In this document: piece by piece, positions 17,068 through 25,435 of the stretch
How the letters are laid out: each line of letters opens with the position of its first letter
How positions within the stretch are numbered: the stretch's first letter is position 1
NCBI RefSeq assembly: GCF_002091985.1
Contig: NZ_MKKX01000016.1
Coordinates: 1-64,000, forward strand
Direction of reading: 5' to 3'
DNA length: 64,000 nt
DNA from: Rhodococcus sp. 1163
Lineage (GTDB): Bacteria; Actinomycetota; Actinomycetes; Mycobacteriales; Mycobacteriaceae
Translations under genes and position numbers: made by a program
The notes under the pieces: model-generated
Database searches by the model: none
Seen by the model: only the letters and a program-made list of their open reading frames with translations
Told to the model about the DNA's origin: nothing

Positions 17068-18036
17068 ATGAGTGATGAGTCATCCTCGGAAGTCGTTTCC
17101 GATGGAACTCGCGATGTTCGACGTCGTCGAGATCTGCAGGTAGTTGTCACGGGCGCCTGCATCCTGGGGATGACGTCGATCCTGTACGACCTATCCGGCG
17201 TCTCGCCCGCGACCGGCGCGTTCTTTCGGTGTCTCTACGCCGTGATTCCGCTCGTGATCGTGGTTCTCGTGCAACGACGTCGCCCGCAAGCACACCCGAC
17301 TCCCGGTCGGTGGGTGTCCAAAGCCGTCGTCGCAGGTGTGTTCCTGGGTATCGACCTGGTGCTGTGGCATGAGGCGATCCACTCGATCGGCGCCGGCCTG
17401 TCGACGGTTCTGCTGAACCTGCAGGTCGTGTTCGTGGCTATCCTCGGGTACGTGATCCTGCGTCAGCGCATCACTCGCGAACTGTCCAGGAGTATGCCGC
17501 TTCTCTTCGTGGGCGTCGCGCTGGTCGCCGGTATGAGTACGTCGCTCTCGGGCGCCAACCCAGCGGTCGGTGCTTCCTATGCCATCATCGCAGCCGGGGC
17601 CTACGCGGTGTACATCTTCGTGATGGGCCACGCGACGCGAGCCGCGGGCCGGACGGGGCTGCCGATGCTGGTTTCCACCGTTGCCACCGGGATTACGGCG
17701 GGACTGTTCGGTGTGGCTACCGGGACTCTCGATCTTGCACCGCCTTTGGCAGCGCAAGGGTGGCTCGTTCTGTTGGCGTTGGTATCTCAGGTTGTGGGTT
17801 GGCTGTTGGTGGCAAGCGCTGGCCAACGGTTGCCGGCGGGTTCTGTTGCAGCGAGTCTCGTGCTGCAATCGGCGTCGGCGTTGCTGTTCGGTGCTGTCCT
17901 TCTATCTCAAATACCCAGCATGGTCCAGGTTGTGGGCGCGGTGCTGATACTTGCCGGAGTGGTTGTCGCGACGCGCCAGCCTGCAATGAAATCACCGACG
18001 CCTGGTGTCGGCAAACGAATGGAGATCAAAGCATGA
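17068..18036 (+). CDS. EamA/DMT-family transporter
   Basis: 322 residues with ten predicted membrane helices in two EamA repeats. Examples are VVTGACILGMTSILYDLSG, FFRCLYAVIPLVIVVLV and VSKAVVAGVFLGIDLVLWH in the first half and WLVLLALVSQVVGWLLVASA and VVGAVLILAGVVVATRQ in the second. Drug/metabolite transporters of this group export amino acids, bases or drugs through the cytoplasmic membrane. The ATG at 17068 follows the TetR palindrome with no room for a normal leader. Its stop overlaps the amidohydrolase start (ATGA), so the pair is one operon. Confidence 0.9.
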   Translation: MSDESSSEVVSDGTRDVRRRRDLQVVVTGACILGMTSILYDLSGVSPATGAFFRCLYAVIPLVIVVLVQRRRPQAHPTPGRWVSKAVVAGVFLGIDLVLWHEAIHSIGAGLSTVLLNLQVVFVAILGYVILRQRITRELSRSMPLLFVGVALVAGMSTSLSGANPAVGASYAIIAAGAYAVYIFVMGHATRAAGRTGLPMLVSTVATGITAGLFGVATGTLDLAPPLAAQGWLVLLALVSQVVGWLLVASAGQRLPAGSVAASLVLQSASALLFGAVLLSQIPSMVQVVGAVLILAGVVVATRQPAMKSPTPGVGKRMEIKA

Positions 18037-19628
18037 CTGTCGCGACAGACCGTGTCTACATCAACGGCGACATCAAGACAATGGACGGTGCATCTGCCGG
18101 CGGGCACACGGCACTGATCACCCAGGGCGGCAGTTTTGCCGCGGTCGGATCCGACGCCGAGATCACAGCATTGGCCGGTCCTGGCGTGCCGGTAGTGGAT
18201 TTGGCTGGGGCAGTGGTTGTTCCCGGATTCATCGAGACGCATCTGCACCCGATCATGTGGGGGATGTGGCTCAGTGACGTCAATGCGACGACCGGTGCGT
18301 GCCCCACGATCGAGGAGGTCATCGCCGCGCTGAGTGAGCGGGCGGCGACAACGCCGGCCGGTGAGGTGGTCCAGGCCTGGGGCTTCGACGACAGCCTGGT
18401 GGCTGAAGACCGGGGGTTGACGACGGCTGATCTCGACCGGGCATCGGTGCAGCATCCGATCATGGTGCGTCACTTGTCCGGCCACGGCGTCTATGTCAAC
18501 TCTGTGGCCCTGAAGATGTCCGGAATCGATGTCACGACGGTCGATCCGGAAGGCGGAGTCATCGTTCGTGATGCCGACGGTGTTCCGACCGGTGAATTGT
18601 GTGAAGTTCCGGCAATGTCCCTGGTGTACAAGCTATCTCCAGCCGTCGACCACGAAGCGTCGAGTCAAGCACTCTTGCGCGCTCAGGAAGTGATGGCCTC
18701 GGTAGGTATCACGAGCTTCCATGACATGTACGTCACCGAGGAGATGTACAGAACCTACCGCGAACTCGAAGAGACCGGCGAATTGCGTTTGCGGGCGCGC
18801 CTGTACCTCGGGCATGGTGTCCACGATCAGCTGGGCAAAGTCCCTGAACCGACACCCTTGGTGAATGTGGGAGGGGTCAAGCTGATTTCGGATGGTTCGA
18901 TCCAGTTGCACACCGCTGCCTTGACAGAGCCGTACCACGATTTGGGTGGATGTCACTGCGGGGGAATGGCAATTCCGTCGGGCTCGCTCGACGCTCTGGT
19001 AACCGAGCATCATGCCGCGGGACGTCAGGTCGCGATTCACACCAATGGCGATCAGGCCATCGATTGCGCCCTCGACGCTATCGCGGCTGCTCAGACTGCG
19101 CATCCCGAAATCGACATCATGCATCGCCTCGAACACGTGCAGACACTGCGCGACGACCAGATCGAACGAATGGTCGAGCTAGGGGTTGTCGCTTCGATCT
19201 TCGTCAATCATGTTTACTACTGGGGTGATCGGCACCGCGATCGCTTCCTCGGGCAGCGGCGCGGTGAGCGGATCAGCCCGGTTGCATCGGTACTGGCGGC
19301 GGGTCTTCCTTTTGCCTTGCATTGTGATTGCCCGGTCACCCCCGTCAATCCGCTCTTCACCATGAATACCGCCGTGCATCGTGTAACCCGCGAGGGTCAC
19401 GTGCTGGGCGCCGAGCAACGGGTGAGCGCCGACGTTGCACTATCCGGTTACACAAGTGCTGCTGCGCAAATTACCGGAGAAGCCGCTGACAAGGGACGTA
19501 TAGCCGTTGGCCTGTTGGCAGATTTTGTCGTGCTCGACGGAGATCCGCTGCAGGAAGGTCCAGTTGATCTGTCGGCTCTGAAGGTTCTTCGCACCGTTGT
19601 CGGCGGTGAGACGATTTTCGAGGCGTAG
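18033..19628 (+). CDS. Amidohydrolase family protein (YtcJ-like)
   Basis: 531-residue metal-dependent amidohydrolase. The start overlaps the EamA stop by four bases. The N-terminal composite beta-domain (RVYINGDIKTMDG) leads to VPGFIETHLHP with the HxH metal pair at residues 70 and 72. Later HTNGDQAIDCALDAI and MHRLEHVQTL provide further His ligands, and HCDCPVTPVNPLFTMNTAV matches the YtcJ-like catalytic Asp region. Such enzymes cleave N-acyl or related C-N bonds. Coupling to an exporter and a TetR suggests breakdown or detoxification of a small compound, identity unknown. Confidence 0.88.
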   Translation: MTVATDRVYINGDIKTMDGASAGGHTALITQGGSFAAVGSDAEITALAGPGVPVVDLAGAVVVPGFIETHLHPIMWGMWLSDVNATTGACPTIEEVIAALSERAATTPAGEVVQAWGFDDSLVAEDRGLTTADLDRASVQHPIMVRHLSGHGVYVNSVALKMSGIDVTTVDPEGGVIVRDADGVPTGELCEVPAMSLVYKLSPAVDHEASSQALLRAQEVMASVGITSFHDMYVTEEMYRTYRELEETGELRLRARLYLGHGVHDQLGKVPEPTPLVNVGGVKLISDGSIQLHTAALTEPYHDLGGCHCGGMAIPSGSLDALVTEHHAAGRQVAIHTNGDQAIDCALDAIAAAQTAHPEIDIMHRLEHVQTLRDDQIERMVELGVVASIFVNHVYYWGDRHRDRFLGQRRGERISPVASVLAAGLPFALHCDCPVTPVNPLFTMNTAVHRVTREGHVLGAEQRVSADVALSGYTSAAAQITGEAADKGRIAVGLLADFVVLDGDPLQEGPVDLSALKVLRTVVGGETIFEA

Positions 19629-19690
19629 TCGTCATCGGGCTGCTTCGAGGTGATCTAGTCGACTACTAACATCACTGGGCCGGGGCCTGT

Positions 19691-20194
19691 TCAGCCGGAA
19701 ACTGATTCGTCCGGCAGTCCAGCATTCCGACGATGAAGCGAACGCATCTCGGTGCGAACGTCCGCAATGGGCCCACGGACCCTGACCAACGGTGCCACCT
19801 GACCGATGGGTAAGGGTGCGACCGGTCCGGGATCGACGTTCCACTCCTGCTGCCACGCGGCGAGTTGGGCGCTCGTCACCGCGATGACGATGTCGCCGAG
19901 ACCTACCCAGGCGTGGGCGGCTGAGCACATCGGGCAGTGTTCGCCCGATGTGTAGACCGTCGTCCGTCCTCGAGCTTCACTACTCAAATGCTGCACGGCC
20001 CATTCCACGATGGTCAATTCAGGATGGCGAGTCGAGTCACCGCCACTCACACGATTGCGATCTTCGAACAGCACGCGCCCTTCGTCGTCGACGAGCACGG
20101 ACCCGAAGGGTTTGTCACCTGCGTCCAGCGCCTCGCGCGCCAGCTCCACACATCGACGAATATGGCCCAGATCATCGGAATCGGAGAACGTCAT
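19691..20194 (-). CDS. Nucleoside/guanine deaminase-like protein
   Basis: 167-residue cytidine deaminase-fold zinc enzyme. The catalytic site is intact: HPE at residues 57-59 (zinc His and proton-shuttling Glu) and EHCPMCSAAHAWVGL with the zinc Cys pair at 87 and 90. The opening MTFSDSDDLGHIRRCVELAR and PFGSVLVDDEGRVLFEDRNR match the guanine deaminase/TadA-like nucleoside deaminase branch. The substrate is probably a purine base or nucleoside but could be a modified base. The gene is convergent with the amidohydrolase. Confidence 0.87.
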   Translation of the reverse strand: MTFSDSDDLGHIRRCVELAREALDAGDKPFGSVLVDDEGRVLFEDRNRVSGGDSTRHPELTIVEWAVQHLSSEARGRTTVYTSGEHCPMCSAAHAWVGLGDIVIAVTSAQLAAWQQEWNVDPGPVAPLPIGQVAPLVRVRGPIADVRTEMRSLHRRNAGLPDESVSG

Positions 20195-20360
20195 CTCCCG
20201 ATTGTGCCCTGCCGGGGTCCAAGGTTCAGCAGCGAGAATCCTCAGCTCGTCGGCGAACCGGGTTGTTGCTGTTCGAGATCGATTCGCTTGCCGTTATCGA
20301 TTCGGTGGATCACTAAGCCGACAAACGCCGCAGCGACCAGCGTGAGTCCGTTGCCCGAGC

Positions 20361-20990
20361 TTACGACCATCCTGGTTGGACGGTTCGTAGCCTCGGTTTT
20401 CCGTCCCACTCCTGGAGCGGTGCTGATTGCCACCACCACTGCGGATCTTGCTTCACGCCTTGGATCTCGATCCGGCCGGTCACCGCGAGCAGCAGTCTGT
20501 CCGAGGGCGCGCAGCTCGGGACAACCCAAGGAAATGCCCGCGATACGGTTCGGTCGCAAATTCTCTCGGGCAACTGGAGGTCGATTTCGAGTGCCTGCGC
20601 GGCGTCGTATCCGTGCACGAGAATCTCGGTGACCGCCATGGCAACCCACCCTGCTCGATCTGCGTTCCCGCTGGGATGCCACGCGCGTTCGATGCCGAGA
20701 TCTCTGAGGAGCCCCGCAAGCATGTGAGCGCTCGTCACGGCGTTGTCCAACTGCTCTGACGGATGTCCAACCCGCCCGGTGCGGACCACGGGTAATGCGT
20801 GGCATGCGCGCCGCGCGACCTGCCCGCAGTAGAAGACCAATGCGTCGGATATATGAGCGACTGTACGCACGGCCGTCCAGTCGGTAGGCGCAGCAACCTT
20901 TTGCCAACGTTGATCTGTGTCGGAGACGGCGCTCAGCGGGGTCAGTGCCATCACCGCAGCGATGACGTCGGCCGGCTTCGGTTCGCTCAC
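20361..20990 (-). CDS. MDMPI/DinB-fold protein (maleylpyruvate isomerase N-terminal family)
   Basis: 209 residues, GTG start at 20990. The metal-binding first half has WTAVRTVAHISDALVFYCGQ with the His, and the second conserved His lies in VTEILVHGYDAAQALEIDL, the HGxDxA motif of mycothiol-dependent proteins. A C-terminal strand-rich region (RLLLAVTGRIEIQ, DPQWWWQ) follows. It is the same family and architecture as the gene at 23203. No linked regulator is seen. Substrate unknown. Confidence 0.82.
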   Translation of the reverse strand: MSEPKPADVIAAVMALTPLSAVSDTDQRWQKVAAPTDWTAVRTVAHISDALVFYCGQVARRACHALPVVRTGRVGHPSEQLDNAVTSAHMLAGLLRDLGIERAWHPSGNADRAGWVAMAVTEILVHGYDAAQALEIDLQLPERICDRTVSRAFPWVVPSCAPSDRLLLAVTGRIEIQGVKQDPQWWWQSAPLQEWDGKPRLRTVQPGWS

Positions 20991-21275
20991 TCGAACACTC
21001 TTGCATACCGCTACTGATACGAGTAAGGAGTTTCGATGCCTGTGGTGATGCCCGGTGTTTCGCCTTGTCTATCGGTTGCACGCTCCACCAGGAACCCGTG
21101 AGCAATGCGGGATCGATTCTCATCCGAGCCGAGGTCATCACTTCGGGTCTGTTGTTAGACAGAGGGCTGGCGGATCTGTGGATTGAATTCGTCTGCGTCA
21201 TAGCGCTGGGTTTCACCGAGGTGAGTTCGAACCTGCGCTCGCGATCGGATGACGTGTTCGGGGTGAGTGTCGTTC

Positions 21276-22034
21276 CTAGGACTCGATTTCGCTATGCTGC
21301 AGATAATCTGCACCTCCGACGTAGAAGGTCTGACCAGGTTCGATATCGGTAGTTGATGCCTGAACTACGACTTGGGCGAATTCCTCGATGGTCGGCAGGA
21401 CGCCCTGGTCGCGTCGTGCAGCCACTGCATCGGGATTTCGCCGTTCGAGCAGGCGCACGATGATGGTCCCGTCGATCATGTCTCCGGACACAACCGCAAG
21501 GTCGATCCGTTGTTGTTGCAGTTCGGGAATGAGAGCTCGAAGTGCATCTTCGCCTGCTCGTTTACTCAGTGCAATCGGCTCGTAGTCTTCGGGCACAGGC
21601 TTTTGGCAGACGAAGTGGGCTTGGTGGCTGGTGACGAACACGATCCGGCCACTGGGTCGCATGATGGGTCGTACGAGATCTGTCAGTGTCAGCTGTGCGT
21701 CGCGGTTCAATTGCATGGCGTAGTCCGGCCCCGCTCCTAACTCCAATCCGCCTGAGGCATTGAGGACCATCAAATCGAGGTGCCCCAACCGATTTGCGAT
21801 CGACGCAACCATGGCCTCGACGCTGTCCATGTCGGCGAGGTCTGCCTGAAGAGCCCACGCTCTTCCCCCGGCAGCGTCGATCTCGTTGACCACCTTGTCC
21901 GCTCGAGCCCGTTTTTCGCGGTAATTGACGACTACGAGGTAGCCAGCAGATGCGAGCTGGAGGGCAACCTCAGCGCCAATCCCGCGAGAGGCACCAGTTA
22001 CTAGAGCAACCCGTTCCACCGGATCCGCTGCCAT
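21276..22034 (-). CDS. Atypical short-chain dehydrogenase/reductase
   Basis: 252 residues, ATG at 22034 after GGGGGTAGAGAG. The nucleotide-binding TGASRGIG at residues 13-20 and VVVNYREKRARAD point to NADP use. The active site is unusual: NASGG replaces NNAG, Ser-136 lies in VTSHQAHF, and the expected Tyr-x3-Lys appears as Tyr-151 and Lys-158 in DYEPIALSKRAGED, six residues apart. A conserved subgroup of actinobacterial SDRs may share this; otherwise Tyr may be unusable. It faces an HxlR regulator over a palindrome that probably controls it. Confidence 0.85.
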   Translation of the reverse strand: MAADPVERVALVTGASRGIGAEVALQLASAGYLVVVNYREKRARADKVVNEIDAAGGRAWALQADLADMDSVEAMVASIANRLGHLDLMVLNASGGLELGAGPDYAMQLNRDAQLTLTDLVRPIMRPSGRIVFVTSHQAHFVCQKPVPEDYEPIALSKRAGEDALRALIPELQQQRIDLAVVSGDMIDGTIIVRLLERRNPDAVAARRDQGVLPTIEEFAQVVVQASTTDIEPGQTFYVGGADYLQHSEIES

Positions 22035-22068
22035 CTCTCTACCCCCATTATTCGTTCAGCACCGAATG

Positions 22069-22083
22069 CTTCTGATTCAGAAG
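22069..22083. promoter_or_regulatory. HxlR operator candidate
   Basis: CTTCTGA-T-TCAGAAG is a perfect 7-bp inverted repeat around one base, in the 68-base gap between the SDR gene and the divergent HxlR gene. HxlR-type regulators bind such palindromes next to their own gene. Confidence 0.6.
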
Positions 22084-22102
22084 TAACTATGGGTGGTTCG
22101 AA

Positions 22103-22468
22103 ATGAGAAGCGCAAATGAACCTCCCCCGGATCGGTCGGGAAACGATGAGGAAGCAGCAGCCGCCCGTAGCGCGATGGATCTGTTGGGCCAACGCTGGAG
22201 CCTGCGCATTGTGTGGGAACTGGAAGCCGGTCAGATGGGGTTCCTGGAACTGCGTCGACGAATGGACAACTGCTCATCGAGCATGCTGGCCGAGAGGCTT
22301 CGGCAGCTGCAAGATGCGGGGATTGTCGAGAAGAACGCAAAGCGGGCTTACGAACTTTCGTTCGCCGGTATTCGATTGAGTCAGGCTTTGGAACCGTTGT
22401 GGGACTGGTCCCGAGTCTGGGCCGCTGGTGAGCAGTTCGATCCTTTTCCTCCGGGAGCTCAGCAGTAA
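22103..22468 (+). CDS. HxlR-family winged-helix transcriptional regulator
   Basis: 121 residues. ARSAMDLLGQRWSLRIVWEL is the classic HxlR opening (D.LG.RW...I..EL), followed by GFLELRRRMDNCSSSMLAER as recognition helix, LRQLQDAGIVEKNAKRAYE as wing and GIRLSQALEPLWDWSRVW at the C-terminus. HxlR proteins often sense electrophiles or oxidants through Cys; here Cys occurs in DNCSSS. It probably controls the divergent SDR. Confidence 0.9.
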   Translation: MRSANEPPPDRSGNDEEAAAARSAMDLLGQRWSLRIVWELEAGQMGFLELRRRMDNCSSSMLAERLRQLQDAGIVEKNAKRAYELSFAGIRLSQALEPLWDWSRVWAAGEQFDPFPPGAQQ

Positions 22469-22483
22469 CCTTCTGCGACAGCT

Positions 22484-22802
22484 CATGCATTCCGCTGCGG
22501 AATGCACTTCGTTTCCTCGTTCGTGCGCAGTTAGGTACTCGCTGCCCTTCTCGAGCATGGCGTAGAGGACGTTGCTGCGGCGTCGTGCGAGGCAGATGAG
22601 TGCCGCGCGATGGTTTTGCCTTCGGCGCGTTTTCGGTCATAGTAGGCCCGTGAGACTGGGTCTTTCAGTGCGGCGAATGCCGAAACGTACATGGCGCTTT
22701 TGAGTGTGGAGTTTTTCGCTGTGTTTTCGGTGCTCGCCTTTCGACCGACGGTCGAAAGCGCTGCGGCCGCGGCGTAGACGGCGAAGGCTCCTGCGTCGCG
22801 GA
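22484..22802 (-). pseudogene. IS110-family transposase, C-terminal remnant
   Basis: Minus-strand reading from 22802 gives IRDAGAFAVYAAAAALSTVG, RKASTENTAKNSTLKSAMYV and SAFAALKDPVSRAYYDRKRA, then EGK. The frame then shifts near 22610 to HRAALICLARRRSNVLYAML, EKGSEYLTAHERG. This is the C-terminal serine-containing (Tnp_20) part of IS110 transposases. The N-terminal DEDD nuclease domain is absent and there is a frameshift, so it is dead. Confidence 0.78.
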
Positions 22803-23202
22803 TCGGACGATGTCGGTTATCTCCACAAGCATCGTCACCCCGCTTGCTGCACTGCCTCAGCGGGTACCTGCCTGCGGGGTAGTAGCTGCAGCGAGAACCA
22901 CGAGGTCATCACCGCGTCTTCTGAGCTCACAGATTGGGGGGAGAAGGATGCACAACGGATTGCATACAGGGTCGATGGCAACGACGACATTACCAGTACT
23001 CCCGTTGACGGTGAACGTCGCAACGATCAATATGGCGTGGTGTTCACCTTCCGCGAGGTTGTCGCCTTCGAAGTCGAGATGGGCTTAGTTAGTTAGTGGG
23101 ATCTGGCCAGCTGGTGTCGCGGTAAGAATCGACGCGTTGAAAAGCGGGGTCCTGACCGTCGTCGGTGAAAGTATCGTGAGTAGGCACATTGAATCACCCT
23201 AT
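22803..23202 (+). other. Gene-poor stretch with a probable C-terminal gene fragment (about 22880-23096)
   Basis: In the frame ending TAG at 23094-23096 the residues ENHEVITASSELTDWGEKDA, QRIAYRVDGNDDITSTPVDG and YGVVFTFREVVAFEVEMG have the look of a folded protein's end. No start codon with a ribosome site precedes them, and the upstream part of the frame is low-complexity. A gene truncated by the neighbouring IS110 event is the simplest reading. From 23097 to 23202 nothing is seen. Confidence 0.35.
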
Positions 23203-23931
23203 TCACATCGCCGGATCCACTGTGCCCAAGGAGGTCTCACTGCGTGCTGGGGGCTTTGGTGAAGATTGCAAGGTTTCCCGTGCACTGGTGGCGTAACTCG
23301 GAACACGAATGGAGTTGTCCCAAGACCACTTTTCACGACGGGGCCGCCTGGGTAGATCGATACGCCCACAGGCCCAGAGCAGGGTGGACCAACCGTCGTC
23401 GGCCGGCTCGATTTCGGGTAGAAGTCGGGCGATCACCCGGGTGCACAGCGCGTCGTCTGCCCGCCACCGAACCCCGAGACCAGTTGTGACGTCGAAGGTA
23501 TGGACGACCGTCTCGAGCACGCCCATAGCGGCTGATGCTTCAGGGTCGGCCAAGCCGTACACATGATGTGCTCGGGCTGTCCGCGGTGAGACTCGCACTA
23601 TCGCTGCGAGTAGCGCCGCCATGGCGGTGAACACGTCGAGCAGCCCTTCGACGCCGATATCCGGATCGACGCTGATCGAGTTCTCTGGACCACTCGGCCG
23701 TCTCGAACGCGCCTCGATCGGCAGGTGACCGGGTGTACCACCCGCACCGAGCTGTGCTGCGTAGAAGAACAAGTCGTCAGCGGTGTGTTCGACCGTCTCC
23801 CAGCAGTTCCATGTCAGGTCGCCTGCAGCGACAGACCAGTCGTTCGGAGCAGCATCGCGAAGTGCTGAGGCAGCGGCCGTGGCTGTTTCAATTACGTCGT
23901 CTGCGGTCACAGGTCCCGGCGATGTAGTCAT
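23203..23931 (-). CDS. MDMPI/DinB-fold protein (maleylpyruvate isomerase N-terminal family)
   Basis: 242 residues. The first metal helix reads LTWNCWETVEHTADDLFFYA (His), and the second conserved motif VLETVVHTFDVTTGLG has the family's HTxD. RIDLPRRPRREKWSWDN forms the C-terminal part. It is paralogous in layout to the gene at 20361. It is transcribed away from a MarR-like gene 50 bases upstream, recalling the MarR/MDMPI pair at 2.7-3.9 kb. Role unknown; mycothiol dependence is inferred from the family. Confidence 0.82.
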   Translation of the reverse strand: MTTSPGPVTADDVIETATAAASALRDAAPNDWSVAAGDLTWNCWETVEHTADDLFFYAAQLGAGGTPGHLPIEARSRRPSGPENSISVDPDIGVEGLLDVFTAMAALLAAIVRVSPRTARAHHVYGLADPEASAAMGVLETVVHTFDVTTGLGVRWRADDALCTRVIARLLPEIEPADDGWSTLLWACGRIDLPRRPRREKWSWDNSIRVPSYATSARETLQSSPKPPARSETSLGTVDPAM

Positions 23932-23980
23932 CGCACGACTTTAAGGGCCGCTCGGCGGTTTAGGTTCTATCGTCGGATTC

Positions 23981-24430
23981 ATGACACCACCGATGCCCAT
24001 GCAACCACCGAACCGCCAGCCCATCGGATTCTGGACCGTGCGAGCTGGTGAAGCTATTCGCGCTCGTACCCGCAGCGCGTTACGCGAGGTTGGGCTCTCG
24101 CAACCCGAATGGTGGCTTCTCCATCAGCTTTCGTTGTTTCCCAACGGTGTCGACCGAGACGAGACGATCGAGAAGCTCGGCCACAACGACACGCCGGAAG
24201 CCATCATCGAGGCGATTGCATCGGCGGTCACGAAAGGTTTGGTCCATCTGTCTGGTTCGGTTATCGAGCAGACCGAGCACGGTGTCGAACAGTTTCGGGT
24301 TGGATCGGATGTTCAGCGCAGGCTTCAGGAAGAACGGATGCAGGGCATCAGCGAAGCAGACTTCGTAACAACCATCGAAGTGTTGCAGCGGACTATCGAG
24401 AACGTGGGCGGTGATGCCTGGCATTGGTAG
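23981..24430 (+). CDS. MarR-like winged-helix regulator
   Basis: 149 residues with MarR-type architecture. IGFWTVRAGEAIRARTRSAL and LREVGLSQPEWWLLHQLSLF form the dimer and first winged-helix helices, and IEKLGHNDTPEAIIEAIASA the DNA-binding part. GLVHLSGSVIEQTEHGVEQ reads as the wing. The recognition region is less canonical than in the 2734 gene. It lies head-to-head with the MDMPI gene, suggesting control of that gene. Confidence 0.78.
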   Translation: MTPPMPMQPPNRQPIGFWTVRAGEAIRARTRSALREVGLSQPEWWLLHQLSLFPNGVDRDETIEKLGHNDTPEAIIEAIASAVTKGLVHLSGSVIEQTEHGVEQFRVGSDVQRRLQEERMQGISEADFVTTIEVLQRTIENVGGDAWHW

Positions 24431-24676
24431 ATTGCCTCGCACTGGCTGGTTCTCGCCCCCCGCGTGCGAGGTTCTACAGGTGGTTGGAGCTGCGGTCGTG
24501 GTCAGCTGAACTGTATCCCCGCATCGCGACGCTTCCGAAGCGACGCAGAATTAGACACGGGACGTTCGTTCAGTGGACGTTCGACCACAGTGCACACTTG
24601 CGAACAGGACGGAAAGGCATCCTGCTCGACAGCATTGCTCTTCCCAACGACCCCTACCGAACCGGAGCCCCTGCTC

Positions 24677-25354
24677 ATGACTACTCCCCACACACCGATT
24701 GCCGACCGCGTTGCAGAGCATCAGCGGAAATCAGCGACACGACTGCCTGCAGAAGTGAGGGCGGCCTTCGATGCCGACCTGGCACGCGTCACCTCAGCGG
24801 GGATACCGGCAGATGTCGTTTCCGCCGGCACTGCCATGCCTGACGGAGACGTTGTCGACGAGCGCGGACATCCCACTACGTTGTCGACGGTCCGGGCCGG
24901 CCGCCCCGCAGTGGTGGTCTTCTACCGAGGGGCGTGGTGTCCGTACTGCAACCTGACACTCCGCGCCTACCAGGAAACTTTGGTCAGTGAGCTCGACGCT
25001 CGCGGCGTCGCTCTGGTGGCTGTCAGTCCTCAGAAGCCGGACGGTTCGCTGTCGATGCAACAGAAGAATGATTTGACCTACACAGTGGTCTCCGACCCGG
25101 GGAACCAGATCGCAGGCCGGCTCGGCATCCTCACCGCAACAGGGAAAGAAGCCCGTGACGCGCAGGCAAGCCTGGGACTCGATCTCGCCGACATCAATGC
25201 CGATGGCACTCATGCACTTCCGTTTCCCACGGTGGTCATAGTCGACGCTGCCGGCTCGATCCGGTGGATCGATGTGCACCCCGACTACACCACCCGTAGC
25301 GAGCCCGCCCAGATCCTCTCCGCCCTCGACGCTGCCCTCGCAAACCACCAGTAA
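24677..25354 (+). CDS. Peroxiredoxin-like protein (AhpC/TSA family)
   Basis: 225 residues from the ATG at 24677. A thioredoxin fold with VVVFYRGAWCPYCNLTLRAY carries a CPYC pair, as in the PRX-like2/AhpC-TSA branch that has a thioredoxin-like active site. It continues with LDARGVALVAVSPQKPDGSL and VVIVDAAGSIRWIDVHPDYT. It probably reduces peroxides or disulphides in the cytoplasm. The N-terminal 70 residues are helical, as in related proteins. The gene is followed by a strong hairpin shared with the convergent codB gene. Confidence 0.87.
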   Translation: MTTPHTPIADRVAEHQRKSATRLPAEVRAAFDADLARVTSAGIPADVVSAGTAMPDGDVVDERGHPTTLSTVRAGRPAVVVFYRGAWCPYCNLTLRAYQETLVSELDARGVALVAVSPQKPDGSLSMQQKNDLTYTVVSDPGNQIAGRLGILTATGKEARDAQASLGLDLADINADGTHALPFPTVVIVDAAGSIRWIDVHPDYTTRSEPAQILSALDAALANHQ

Positions 25355-25385
25355 CAACAACGACGAACGTCGCTACTTGCGAACA

Positions 25386-25416
25386 AAGAATCGGTGCCCG
25401 CTGGACACCGATTCTT
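25386..25416. terminator. Bidirectional terminator between peroxiredoxin-like gene and codB
   Basis: Perfect 11-bp stem AAGAATCGGTG (25386-25396) and CACCGATTCTT (25406-25416) with a 9-base loop, in the 81-base gap between two convergent genes. The A-rich left end and T-rich right end suit termination in either direction. Confidence 0.8.
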
Positions 25417-25435
25417 CACTCGTATCGCAATAGGT

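Noticed and set aside
20242-21216. 324-codon open frame on the minus strand
   Set aside because: Out-of-frame shadow over the MDMPI gene at 20361; Arg-rich with no family features.
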